Positions 39,053-47,025 of a stretch of DNA of 64,000 nt are shown here, piece by piece (position 1 is the first letter of the stretch; each line of letters starts with the position of its first letter). A model generated the notes under the pieces. The model did not search any database and was not told the DNA's origin. It saw only the letters and a list, made by a program, of their open reading frames with translations. This DNA is from Sinorhizobium shofinae. GTDB taxonomy: Bacteria; Pseudomonadota; Alphaproteobacteria; Rhizobiales; Rhizobiaceae. Where the stretch lies: contig MBFK01000126.1 in assembly GCA_001704765.1 (NCBI GenBank), positions 62,001 through 126,000 on the forward strand, in the 5' to 3' direction. The position numbers and the translations under genes are program-made.

Positions 39053-40699
39053 ATGAAAACGGGTGGGCAACTGGTGGTCGAGGCGCTGGTCGCAAATGGC
39101 GTGAAGCGCATCTCCTGCGTGCCGGGCGAAAGCTATCTGGCCGTGTTGGATGCGCTCTACGATACCGACATCGACGTCGTCGTCTGCCGCCAGGAAGGCG
39201 GTGCGGCGATGATGGCGGACACCTGGGGCCGGCTGACCGGCGAGCCGGGCATCTGCATGGTCACGCGCGGCCCCGGCGCCACTAATGCCTCGGCCGGGCT
39301 CCACGTCGCCCGCCAGGATTCGATCCCAATGATCCTCTTTATCGGACAGGTGCAGCGCGACGCACGCGAACGCGAGGCATTTCAGGAGATCGAATATCGC
39401 CGCGCTCTCACCGAGGTGGCAAAATGGGTGGGCGAGATCGACGATCCGGCGCGCATACCTGAATTCGTGACGCGCGCCTTTGCCGTCGCGACCTCCGGCC
39501 GTCCCGGGCCGGTGGTGTTGACCCTGCCCGAAGACATGCTGACCGAGAGCGCCGAAGCCCCCACCGCACGCGCCTACCAGCCGGTCGAAAGCCATCCGGG
39601 ACCCAGCCAGATCGCCCGGTTCGCCGCGCTCCTCGCGGACGCGAAGCGGCCGATCGCCATTCTCGGCGGCACGCGCTGGTCGGCCGAAAGCGTTGCCGAT
39701 TTCCAGCAGTTCGCCGAACGCTGGCATCTTCCGGTCGGCTGCTCCTTCCGTCGTCAGATGCTCTTCGATCACCTCAATCCGATGTATGCCGGCGACGTCG
39801 GCATCGGCGTCAATCCGGCACTGGCAAAGGAAATCAAGGAGGCCGACCTCATCCTGCTTCTGGGCGGACGCCTCTCGGAAATGCCCTCCTCCTCCTACAC
39901 GCTCGTCGACGTGCCCTATCCGAAGCAGACGCTGGTGCATGTTCATCCCGATCCGTCGGAACTCGGTCGCGTCTATCGGCCGGATCTCGCGATCGCCGCG
40001 AGCCCGCGCGATTTCGTCGCCGCCCTTACCGAAGTAGAACCCGCCGGCACGCCGGTCTGGGCGCAACGCACGGCCGCCATGCACGAAACCTATCTCAAAT
40101 GGTCGAGACCGCCGGAGACGGGACCGGGCGAGGTGCAGATGGGACTGATCATGAACTGGATCGAGGCGAATACGGCGCCGGACACGATCTTCACCAACGG
40201 CGCCGGCAATTACGCCACATGGCTGCATCGCTTCCATCGCTTCCGCCGTTACGGCACGCAGGCGGCGCCGGCATCCGGCTCGATGGGCTACGGCCTGCCG
40301 GCGGCGGTTGCGGCGAAACACCTCCATCGCGACCGCGAGGTCATCTGCTTTGCCGGTGACGGCTGTTTCCTGATGCATGGCCAGGAATTCGCCACCGCGA
40401 TCCGCTACGACCTGCCGATCATCGTGCTCGTCATCAACAACGGCATCTATGGCACGATCCGCATGCATCAGGAGCGGGAATATCCCGGCCGTGTCAGCGC
40501 CACGGACCTGACAAATCCGGATTTTGCGGCGCTTGCCCGCGCCTATGGCGGCCATGGCGAGACAGTCGAGCGCACCGAAGAATTCGCCGATGCTTTCCTC
40601 AGGGCGCGCCACAGCGGCAAACCGACGATCATCGAGGTCAAGCTCGACCCGGAGGCGATCACGCCGACGCGCACACTAAGCGAAATTCGTAATGGCTGA
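39053..40699 (+). CDS. Thiamine diphosphate-dependent enzyme, acetolactate synthase-like
   Basis: The ATG at 39053 has GGGAGG upstream and gives 548 residues with three domains. The N-terminal PYR domain has the catalytic glutamate (E48) in VVVCRQEGGAAMMADTWGR. The central domain includes IAILGGTRWSAESV. The C-terminal PP domain carries the ThDP/Mg motif GDGCFLMHGQEFAT ending in INNGIYGTIRMHQ. It is an unlinked relative of IlvB (no small subunit nearby), so it may act on another 2-oxo acid. It follows the hydrolase gene with a 126-bp gap. Confidence 0.9.
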   Translation: MKTGGQLVVEALVANGVKRISCVPGESYLAVLDALYDTDIDVVVCRQEGGAAMMADTWGRLTGEPGICMVTRGPGATNASAGLHVARQDSIPMILFIGQVQRDAREREAFQEIEYRRALTEVAKWVGEIDDPARIPEFVTRAFAVATSGRPGPVVLTLPEDMLTESAEAPTARAYQPVESHPGPSQIARFAALLADAKRPIAILGGTRWSAESVADFQQFAERWHLPVGCSFRRQMLFDHLNPMYAGDVGIGVNPALAKEIKEADLILLLGGRLSEMPSSSYTLVDVPYPKQTLVHVHPDPSELGRVYRPDLAIAASPRDFVAALTEVEPAGTPVWAQRTAAMHETYLKWSRPPETGPGEVQMGLIMNWIEANTAPDTIFTNGAGNYATWLHRFHRFRRYGTQAAPASGSMGYGLPAAVAAKHLHRDREVICFAGDGCFLMHGQEFATAIRYDLPIIVLVINNGIYGTIRMHQEREYPGRVSATDLTNPDFAALARAYGGHGETVERTEEFADAFLRARHSGKPTIIEVKLDPEAITPTRTLSEIRNG

Positions 40700-40766
40700 G
40701 GGGGACGCAATCGTTCAAAGCCGGAACCCCGCAGAGTCGTTCACGGTGCGGACGCGCCGTGGCTCG

Positions 40767-40829
40767 CCTACAGCGCCGTGCGTCTTATCAGACGCGATCA
40801 GATGCACAAAGGTCGCTGTAGCACTTTGA
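40767..40829 (+). repeat. Left copy of an inverted repeat flanking the 68-residue gene
   Basis: This 63-bp sequence begins CCTACAGCGCCGTGCGTCTT and ends GGTCGCTGTAGCACTTTGA. The reverse complement lies at 41163-41215 with two mismatches. The left copy has 10 extra bases (GATCAGATGC), which look like a small internal duplication. The sequence is of the type dispersed between genes in Sinorhizobium genomes. Confidence 0.75.
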
Positions 40830-40835
40830 ATTGCT

Positions 40836-40879
40836 GCATGTTTTTATCCCTAAATCGGCTCCGATTTAAGGAAACATGC
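40836..40879. repeat. Palindromic rhizobial intergenic element
   Basis: Arms GCATGTTT and AAACATGC enclose CCTAAATCGG, CT and CCGATTTAAGG, giving a long near-perfect palindrome of 44 bp directly after the left repeat copy. I recognise it as a common Sinorhizobium intergenic palindrome. It could fold in RNA and end the upstream transcript. Confidence 0.65.
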
Positions 40880-40891
40880 GAGTAGCTAGGA

Positions 40892-40916
40892 GCCCGTCAT
40901 GAGGCGGGCACTTTTT
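40892..40916 (+). terminator. Terminator after the ThDP enzyme gene
   Basis: GCCCG, an 8-nt loop and CGGGC are followed by ACTTTTT. The stem is short but GC-rich and the T-run is clear. It lies about 190 bp after the stop, past the repeats. Confidence 0.55.
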
Positions 40917-40933
40917 GTTCCCTGAGTCGCCCC

Positions 40934-41140
40934 TTAGATTGTCCGGATCATCTCCCAAATCTGGCCCGGCTCTCTGACGCCGGTCTGATAAAGCTTGATA
41001 ATCCTCCTGGCGAGTTGGTCGGCCTCCTCGCTGCCGATCGATAAGTTACGCTCTTCCAGCGCCTTGTTCAGAACGCCTTCAAGGATCGCTACGTGGCCGG
41101 GAAGGATGGGATAATCTCGAAAACTATTGAAGGGATCCAT
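40934..41140 (-). CDS. Conserved-looking 68-residue protein of unknown function
   Basis: The ATG at 41140 is preceded by AGGAG at good distance. The protein starts MDPFNSFRDYPILPGHVAIL and ends VREPGQIWEMIRTI. It is acidic to neutral, mostly helical, and has no signal or membrane segment. The middle (EEADQLARRIIKLYQTGV) looks like a two-helix module. I know no function. Its 5' and 3' sides are flanked by inverted copies of an intergenic repeat. Confidence 0.75.
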   Translation of the reverse strand: MDPFNSFRDYPILPGHVAILEGVLNKALEERNLSIGSEEADQLARRIIKLYQTGVREPGQIWEMIRTI

Positions 41141-41162
41141 GGCCGATCTCCTCTTACAGCGA

Positions 41163-41215
41163 TCAAAGTGCTACAGCGACCATTGTGCGTCTGAAAAGAC
41201 GCACGGCGCTGTAGG
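41163..41215 (-). repeat. Right copy of the inverted repeat
   Basis: It is the reverse complement of the left copy (40767-40829), 53 bp, lacking the 10-bp insertion. It lies 22 bp upstream of the 68-residue gene and so is in its promoter or leader region. Confidence 0.75.
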
Positions 41216-41451
41216 TAAATCTGCCGCTCGAGACACTCTACGCGCTTTTGAAGAGACTGCGAGCGGCAAACATTCATATGACGGGATAGGAACGGCATCA
41301 GAAACGCGAAAGCGCGCTTGTTTGGGCCAAGCGCGCTCCAAGCGGACGATCTTCGGAGGGGTGCCGGCACCCTCGATCGAACAGACGAAATATAGCACCC
41401 AATGCCGGCGACAAACAACAAAATGCGATGGTTCGGCTGTCCGGGGCCCAT
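41216..41451. other. Structured spacer without a recognised gene
   Basis: It holds a strong hairpin, AGCGCGCTTG-TTTGGGC-CAAGCGCGCT (41311-41337), and a self-complementary GGGTGCCGGCACCC at 41359-41372. No T-runs follow. I see no supported reading frame; a structured RNA or repeat remnants are both possible. Confidence 0.4.
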
Positions 41452-41640
41452 TCCAGCCATTCGGTCGAAAAGGCGCCGCTCACGTGGACGTCGGTGGTCT
41501 CGAGCCGTCCTAGGCCGAGATTGACGAACTTGTGCGGGACGCTGGCGGGAGCAGCGAGAATTTGCCCCGCATTCGCTTCGATCGTCTCGTCGCCGACCGT
41601 GAACAGTGCCCGCCCGGCGCGTGGACGCGCCGCCTCAGTT
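41452..41640 (-). pseudogene. Remnant of a cupin-domain protein
   Basis: On the minus strand one frame reads RALFTVGDETIEANAGQIL and then AAPASVPHKFVNLGLGRLE and TTDVHVSGAFSTEWLE, the C-terminal half of a small cupin. The metal-site histidine HKF is there. The N-terminal half is absent: the frame runs straight into the end of the phosphatase-like gene, with no start codon before GTG 41483. The usual stop after EWLE is also lost. Read as a truncated gene. Confidence 0.55.
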
Positions 41641-41973
41641 GCGAATGTGCTGCGTCTGCTGGTAGACGGCCGTCGAGCGAGCGCCGGAACGGCAATAGCC
41701 GAGCATCGGGCGCTGAAATTCGTCGAGGGCGTCGACCATGCGGGTCACCGCATCGGCCGTCACGCCCATCGGGCCGACCGGAATATGAGCAATTTCCAGG
41801 CCGAGCTCCTGGGCGCGCGAGGAAATCGCGTCGAAGGTCGGCTGGTCGGGAGCCTCGAAATCCGGACGATGGCAGACGATGGACTTGAAGCCGAGCGCCT
41901 TGATCTCATCGAGATCTTCGACCGTGATCTGGCCGGAGACCGAGTATTCATCGTTGATCTGGCGAATGTCCAT
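41635..41973 (-). CDS. TIGR01244-type phosphatase / sulfur transferase-like protein
   Basis: This 112-residue protein starts MDIRQINDEYSVSGQITVED and has the conserved GFKSIVCHRPDFEAPDQP. The loop GYCRSGARST resembles the cysteine loop of dual-specificity phosphatases and rhodaneses. The family is often found as the N-terminal part of beta-lactamase hydrolase-like (Blh) proteins linked to sulfide oxidation. Here it stands alone. Its true substrate is unknown. Confidence 0.85.
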   Translation of the reverse strand: MDIRQINDEYSVSGQITVEDLDEIKALGFKSIVCHRPDFEAPDQPTFDAISSRAQELGLEIAHIPVGPMGVTADAVTRMVDALDEFQRPMLGYCRSGARSTAVYQQTQHIRN

Positions 41974-42046
41974 GATGTCGTTTCCTCACGAGTATTCTTG
42001 CCTTGGTGTAGGCTCCGCGCCCGGCGGCGTCAATCGCCAAGCGCTT

Positions 42047-42889
42047 TCAGCCCACCCGGAAGGCGAGCGCATAGTCGCGCGACTGACCGGGCTCCATCAG
42101 GTCGAGTTCGCCGCATGCCGAGAGCTCCACCCGCTTGGCAAGACGGTGCGATGCCGGCTCGATGCTGACGACATTCGCCCCGCCGCGTTGGCAGCGCCAC
42201 ATCTGGAGGAACGGCAGCGTTTCGGTCAGGAACCGCACATGCAGGGCCCGTCCTTTAAGGCCCGGCAGCGCAGAAAGCGAAACCTCCGCCCATCGGTCGT
42301 CGCCGGCGACTGCGGTTCGACAGAAATGCGCGCTATCCCCTTCGCCGAAACGCCAGGCCAGCGAACCGCCCTCCAGCGAAGCGCTTTCGATCCGGGTTTC
42401 ATCGCCAAGCAGCCGGCCGGCGATGTTCATATGGTACATCATCAACGGCGCAAAGGCGGAAGCACCGATATTGACAACGCGGTCCTCCAGCATCACGCCG
42501 TGCCCATTCTCATCAACTTGCCAGACCCGCTCGATCGCCGCCCTGCCGCCGCAGGCGAGATCGACTTCCGTGACAGCCGAGCAGCGCAAGCCAGCGGGAG
42601 ACATTTCCGTCCAGCTGACGGGCGTCCCGGCAAGCGACCCGTGCAAGGGATAGCGCACATGGTCGCCATGCCGCTCGACCGGCTCCGGATGGCGGATGTG
42701 ATCGGGACCGCAGGTGAAGAGAAAGCCGGCCAGCGCACGATCGATCCGCGGATCGCCGTCGGAGGGGATCGCGTCTCCCGGCGATAGGTCGACGCCGGCT
42801 GTGACGAAGGCGGCAATGTCGAGCGCCGAGGAGCGGTCGAACAGGAGGTGGCTGTCCACGCCGCCATGGGCGCCCAAGATGGTCTGCAT
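42047..42889 (-). CDS. Aldose 1-epimerase-like protein (DUF4432 family)
   Basis: The 280-residue protein has the galactose mutarotase-like beta-sandwich pattern: HVRYPLHGSLAGTPV with a family histidine, MMYHMNIAGRLLG, and EPASHRLAKRVELSACGEL with the glutamate. The N-terminus (LDIAAFVTAGVDLSPGDAI) is typical of the DUF4432 subgroup, which probably acts on sugars or sugar acids. No transporter is adjacent, so the substrate cannot be inferred. The start is the ATG at 42889. Confidence 0.85.
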   Translation of the reverse strand: MQTILGAHGGVDSHLLFDRSSALDIAAFVTAGVDLSPGDAIPSDGDPRIDRALAGFLFTCGPDHIRHPEPVERHGDHVRYPLHGSLAGTPVSWTEMSPAGLRCSAVTEVDLACGGRAAIERVWQVDENGHGVMLEDRVVNIGASAFAPLMMYHMNIAGRLLGDETRIESASLEGGSLAWRFGEGDSAHFCRTAVAGDDRWAEVSLSALPGLKGRALHVRFLTETLPFLQMWRCQRGGANVVSIEPASHRLAKRVELSACGELDLMEPGQSRDYALAFRVG

Positions 42890-43138
42890 TCTCGTCTCCG
42901 GCTCGCACCCAGAATCAGGATGGCGAGGACATGATAGCGCAGCGCCCTCCCCTTAGGGGCTGATCCTTCGAATTGAACCATCCGGGAGGAAAAACGTTAT
43001 GAATTCAACGAGGTCGAACGGCAAGCGGCGTCTTTCGGCAGCAAGCGGCTGTTGCAACGGCGTGGAGGTTCGCCTAACTAGAATTTAAGGGACTGTTCAC
43101 GATGAATTCATTTTTTTCACATTAACGTCGGAATCGGA

Positions 43139-44578
43139 ATGTACCGCCGCAAAGCAACCACCATGAAAACAGGTTCTCTCGTGTCAGCGACCCGCACCGG
43201 CCTTCCGCTTCTCGCCGCACTCGGCCTTCTGGCCGTGCAGCTTGTGCCCGCACGCGCCCAGGAGGGTTATGGGGGCTATTGGGGAAACGGCGATGTGATG
43301 CTGGTCACTCCCGAGGGCGATATTCTCGACTATATGCCCGGTCCGGACGAAGTTCGCGCGGTGCGCGATCGCCGCGGCCGCACGGTGCTTGTGGACCCTT
43401 GGGGCAATATCGTCGCCACAGTCGTGCCGAATGATGGAGGCGTCCGCCGCCGTGAATATGGCGCCGATGTTTATTCTAACCAACGCGATCGCGGCTACGG
43501 CTACTCCGAGCCCGGCGAGTTCACCGGCACCGTGCCGGATTACCGCGACGCTACGCCCGCCCCGGTGGAGCGCGAAGAGCTTCCGAACAGCCTTCCCTCC
43601 ATCACCGAGGGTGAACAGGCAGCCTATGATCCACAATATCAGGACCCGCTGAGCCAACCTATGCCGCCGGCGATCGAGATGAAGGGCAAGTCGCGCGCCG
43701 AAATCACCGCCCTTCAGGTCTTCCTCGACCGCGAAGGCTTCTCGCCGGGCGTCATCGACGGCAAGATGGGCTCGAATGTCACCAAGGCGATCGAGGCCTG
43801 GCAGCAGGCGACCGGAGAGAAGCTCGACCCCAACAATACCGAGGACATTCTCGAACGGCTGCGCTTCAACGGCGGACTGCCGATCACCAACTATACGATC
43901 ACCGCCGCCGACGCGGCCGGTCCCTACGTCGCCTCGATCCCTGAAGACTATGCCCACAAGGCGCAGCTTCCGCATTTGTCCTTCACGTCCACCGCCGAGA
44001 TGCTCGGCGAGAAATTCCATATGGACGAGGGCTACCTGCGCGAGCTCAATCCGGGCGCCGACTTTTCCGTTCCGGGCACGACGATCAAGGTCATCAACCC
44101 CGGCCCGGACAAGACCGGCAAGGTTGCGCGGATCATCGCCGACAAGGCCCGCAAGCAGGTGTTCGCCTATGACGAGACAGGCAAGCTCATCGCCGCCTAT
44201 CCGTCCACGATCGGTTCGTCCGATACGCCTTCACCGTCTGGCACGGTGACGGTCGAGCGGATCGCCTTCAACCCGGGCTACACCTACAATCCGAGGATCA
44301 ATTTCCAGCAGGGCGCGAACGACAAGATCCTGCAGCTGCAGCCGGGACCCAACGGGCCTGTGGGCACCGTCTGGATTGCCCTTTCGAGGCCGACCTACGG
44401 CATTCATGGCACGCCGGATCCATCGAAGATCGGCAAGACCCAGAGCCACGGCTGCGTCCGCCTGACCAATTGGGACGCGACCGAGCTCGGCAAGATGGTG
44501 AGCACCGGTGTGACCGTCGAGTTCGTCGACGAGCCTGGGGCGCCGCTTTCAGCGGATGTTTTGACCCCTTACCAATAG
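43139..44578 (+). CDS. L,D-transpeptidase (YkuD domain), exported
   Basis: The protein has 479 residues with an N-terminal signal (about LPLLAALGLLAVQLVPARAQ). A variable region follows, then a peptidoglycan-binding-like module (EITALQVFLDREGFSPGVID), and a YkuD domain from about 330. The catalytic cysteine is near 438 in HGCVRLTNWDA, with IHGTPDPSKIG before it. Such enzymes make 3-3 cross-links or attach proteins to the wall, which matters in polar-growing rhizobia. ATG 43163 is an alternative start, eight codons in. Confidence 0.94.
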   Translation: MYRRKATTMKTGSLVSATRTGLPLLAALGLLAVQLVPARAQEGYGGYWGNGDVMLVTPEGDILDYMPGPDEVRAVRDRRGRTVLVDPWGNIVATVVPNDGGVRRREYGADVYSNQRDRGYGYSEPGEFTGTVPDYRDATPAPVEREELPNSLPSITEGEQAAYDPQYQDPLSQPMPPAIEMKGKSRAEITALQVFLDREGFSPGVIDGKMGSNVTKAIEAWQQATGEKLDPNNTEDILERLRFNGGLPITNYTITAADAAGPYVASIPEDYAHKAQLPHLSFTSTAEMLGEKFHMDEGYLRELNPGADFSVPGTTIKVINPGPDKTGKVARIIADKARKQVFAYDETGKLIAAYPSTIGSSDTPSPSGTVTVERIAFNPGYTYNPRINFQQGANDKILQLQPGPNGPVGTVWIALSRPTYGIHGTPDPSKIGKTQSHGCVRLTNWDATELGKMVSTGVTVEFVDEPGAPLSADVLTPYQ

Positions 44579-44598
44579 CTCGCCCACGCCCTGAGTTA

Positions 44599-44631
44599 GG
44601 CGGAGCCGTGCGGGCGTTCGCCTGATTTTTT
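44599..44631 (+). terminator. Likely terminator after the L,D-transpeptidase gene
   Basis: GGCG and CGCC arms (with an inner GGCG-TT-CGCC alternative) are followed by TGATTTTTT, 20 bp after the stop. Confidence 0.55.
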
Positions 44632-44749
44632 CGCTTCGCCCGGCATTGTCGGTCTTCATGACTTCATGAAACATTGTCATGAAAAACGTTGCTCTGATGG
44701 TTCTATCAAAGGCAAGGAACCCCTCAATCACCGCAAAGGAAGGCCCGCA

Positions 44750-46039
44750 ATGGCGACGGAGCGCCCTCTTCCCAATCTCTGGCATGCAACGGCTCCAGCC
44801 GCTCCTAAAACAGGACATCTTACGGGTGAGATAACTGCGGATGTCGCGATCGTCGGCGGTGGCTTCACCGGGCTCTCGGCCGCACTTCACCTCGCCGAAA
44901 TGGGCGTCAAGGCCGCAGTGATCGAAGCCTACATGATTGGCTATGGCGGCTCGGGCCGCAATGTCGGCCTCGTCAATGCCGGCATGTGGGTGAAGCCGGA
45001 CGATCTCATCGCCACACTCGGCGTGGAGGCCGGAGGTCGCTTGCTAAACGAGTTGGGGGATGGCCCCTCGCTCGTCTACGATCTGGTCGCCCGGCACGGC
45101 ATGCAGTGCGAAGCGGTACGCAACGGTACGCTGCACATGGCCGTCGGGCCGGAGGGGCTAAAGGAGATTACGGAGCGCGAGGCCCAATGGAAGAAGCGCG
45201 GCGCCCCGGTCGAGGCGCTCCCCGCGGATAAGGCCCATGCACTTTCGGGCGCCGAAGGCTTCGCGGGCGCGTTGCTCGACCGCCGGGCCGGCACGATCCA
45301 GCCGCTTGCCTATGCGCGGGGATTGGCGCGGGCAGCGCTTGCCGCAGGCGCTGAGATCTTCACGGAGACGCCGCTTCTGGCCGCAGAGCGCAAGGGCGAC
45401 CTCTGGAAGCTGACGGCCGGCCGGGGCTCGCTTACAGCGAGACATGTCATCGTCGCCACGAACGCCTATGGCGCACTCGTCGACAACGTACCGTGGACGG
45501 CACAGACGCAGGAACTGACGATCCTTCCCTATTTTCAGTTCGCCACCAATCCGCTGCCCGACAAGATCGCGAGCCGAATTCTGCCAGAGCGCCAGGGCGC
45601 CTGGGACACCGGCCTCGTGATGACCTCATTCCGCATGGATCAGCAGAACCGGCTGATCTTCGGCTCGATCGGCCGCCTCGACGCGATGGCCGCGGGCACG
45701 CATCGCGCCTTTGCCGCACGCTCGGTGCGCAAGCTCTTCCCCTATATCGGCGATTTCCGCTTCGAATATTGGTGGGACGGCCGCATCGGCATGACCACCA
45801 CCAACCTGCCGGTCATGCACGTACTTGCGCCCAACGTCGTTTCCATAAGCGGCTACAACGGCCGCGGCATCGCCCCCGGAACCGTCTTCGGCCGCGCCCT
45901 TGCCCGCTATGTCACGGGCGACATCTCGGCAATCCCGCTTACCGAGACACCGATCACGCCAGACCCCTGGCGCAACCTGAAATCCGCCTTCTATCACGCC
46001 GGCGCCCAGGCCAAGCACCTCATCGACCGGCGGTTCTGA
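44750..46039 (+). CDS. FAD-dependent oxidoreductase, gamma-glutamylputrescine oxidase type
   Basis: With the ATG at 44750 (AAGGAAGG upstream) it has 429 residues. The FAD loop is IVGGGFTGLSAALHLAEMG at 34-52, followed by the conserved SGRNVGLVNAG. The C-terminus has YWWDGRIGMTTTNLP and ISGYNGRGIAPGTVFG. The domain is of the DAO/PuuB class, which oxidises secondary amines such as gamma-glutamylputrescine. A glutamine synthetase-like ligase (PuuA type) is encoded 4 kb away, so a shared polyamine route is possible but not shown. Confidence 0.9.
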   Translation: MATERPLPNLWHATAPAAPKTGHLTGEITADVAIVGGGFTGLSAALHLAEMGVKAAVIEAYMIGYGGSGRNVGLVNAGMWVKPDDLIATLGVEAGGRLLNELGDGPSLVYDLVARHGMQCEAVRNGTLHMAVGPEGLKEITEREAQWKKRGAPVEALPADKAHALSGAEGFAGALLDRRAGTIQPLAYARGLARAALAAGAEIFTETPLLAAERKGDLWKLTAGRGSLTARHVIVATNAYGALVDNVPWTAQTQELTILPYFQFATNPLPDKIASRILPERQGAWDTGLVMTSFRMDQQNRLIFGSIGRLDAMAAGTHRAFAARSVRKLFPYIGDFRFEYWWDGRIGMTTTNLPVMHVLAPNVVSISGYNGRGIAPGTVFGRALARYVTGDISAIPLTETPITPDPWRNLKSAFYHAGAQAKHLIDRRF

Positions 46040-46051
46040 TGGAAAGATTTC

Positions 46052-46080
46052 GACCGGAATGACGTTCGTCAATTCCGGTC
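46052..46080. terminator. Hairpin between convergent genes
   Basis: GACCGGAAT and ATTCCGGTC, with inner GACG/CGTC arms, give a long stem between the convergent oxidoreductase and parA genes. It has no T-run on either side. It likely marks the 3' ends of both transcripts. Confidence 0.5.
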
Positions 46081-46110
46081 TGCCTTGGGAGGCAATCAGT
46101 TCGATTTCGA

Positions 46111-46827
46111 TTAAGCCGCGCGCGGCAAAGTCCAGCGCAGGCGAGACATCAGGGAACGCCGCGCCGATACCGGGAGCAGCGCTTGCACCTCGCTGGCAAG
46201 TGCGAAGGCGTTTTCACGTGCCTTGTCGAGATTGCTGACGCGGCTTGCGTCCATTGTCTGCAATGTGCCGCCGCATTCGAAGATTTCGCGATAGGCGGCG
46301 CGTTCGATGATCGGCGTATCGAGGACCGCGACACCGCGCGAGGCAAGCAGCGCCTTGATCGCCTGCAGCGCCCGCGTCGTCACCAACGAATTGACGCGTG
46401 TCAGGACCACCGAGTGATTGATGCGCACTCTCGCCTTCGCTTCGATCTGGCGAATAAGCTCCAGGATCTGGACCGCGCCGCGCGCGTCCATGGCACAGCC
46501 CTGAACCGGGATCAGCACCTGATCGGAAAGCCCAAGCGCCAGCGCAACGATCGCATCCCTGGCGCCGGCAAGGTCGACCACGATGTAGTCGGCCTCATCC
46601 TTCAGCTCGCGGATGTGACAGGGAAGCGATGCGGGTGTGATGTGCGAGATCACCTCGAGATTGGCGATATGGCCGGAAATCTCCGACCAGCTGGTGATCC
46701 ACCGCTGCGGATCGGCATCCAGGATCACCACACGGTTGCCCTGCCGGGCCAGTTCCGTCGCCAGGATCAGGGCAGCCGTTGTCTTGCCGGCACCGCCCTT
46801 TGCGTTGGCCAATGTAATGACCGCCAT
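46111..46827 (-). CDS. ParA/MinD-family ATPase, orphan
   Basis: The 238-residue protein has the deviant Walker A KGGAGKTT at 10-17, a switch I-type ILDADPQRW, and IVVDLAGARDA as the Walker B region. The segment QVLIPVQGCAMDARGA is typical of small ParA proteins. There is no ParB gene next to it, unlike chromosomal or plasmid partition loci. It may position another cargo, such as proteins or organelles, but no partner is visible here. The gene stands alone with a 145-bp upstream spacer. Confidence 0.9.
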   Translation of the reverse strand: MAVITLANAKGGAGKTTAALILATELARQGNRVVILDADPQRWITSWSEISGHIANLEVISHITPASLPCHIRELKDEADYIVVDLAGARDAIVALALGLSDQVLIPVQGCAMDARGAVQILELIRQIEAKARVRINHSVVLTRVNSLVTTRALQAIKALLASRGVAVLDTPIIERAAYREIFECGGTLQTMDASRVSNLDKARENAFALASEVQALLPVSARRSLMSRLRWTLPRAA

Positions 46828-46971
46828 CTTACCACCTCGTTCTCAGTGCTCCGTCGCCTCGGCTTCGGGGCAGATTCGATTAAGAGAACCTTTCAGAACA
46901 TGGTTAACAAAATGGAAATTTTGGTCGGCAAAGATTAACCGGTGAGCCCGGCGAGTGACCGCGTCCGCACG

Positions 46972-47002
46972 AAAAAGCCCGGGAAATCAACGTCTCCCGG
47001 GC
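46972..47002 (-). terminator. Rho-independent terminator of the catabolic operon
   Basis: On the minus strand GCCCGGGA and TCCCGGGC form an 8-bp stem with a 10-nt loop, followed by TTTTT. It lies 24 bp after the iron alcohol dehydrogenase stop, closing the permease-GS-ALDH-ADH unit. Confidence 0.85.
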
Positions 47003-47025
47003 CTCGAAAAAATTAATGCGATGGC

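Noticed and set aside
38921..40612. A 563-codon minus-strand frame opposite the ThDP enzyme
   Set aside because: It is fully antisense to a gene with clear catalytic motifs, has histidine/arginine-rich composition typical of a shadow frame in GC-rich DNA, and no ribosome site.
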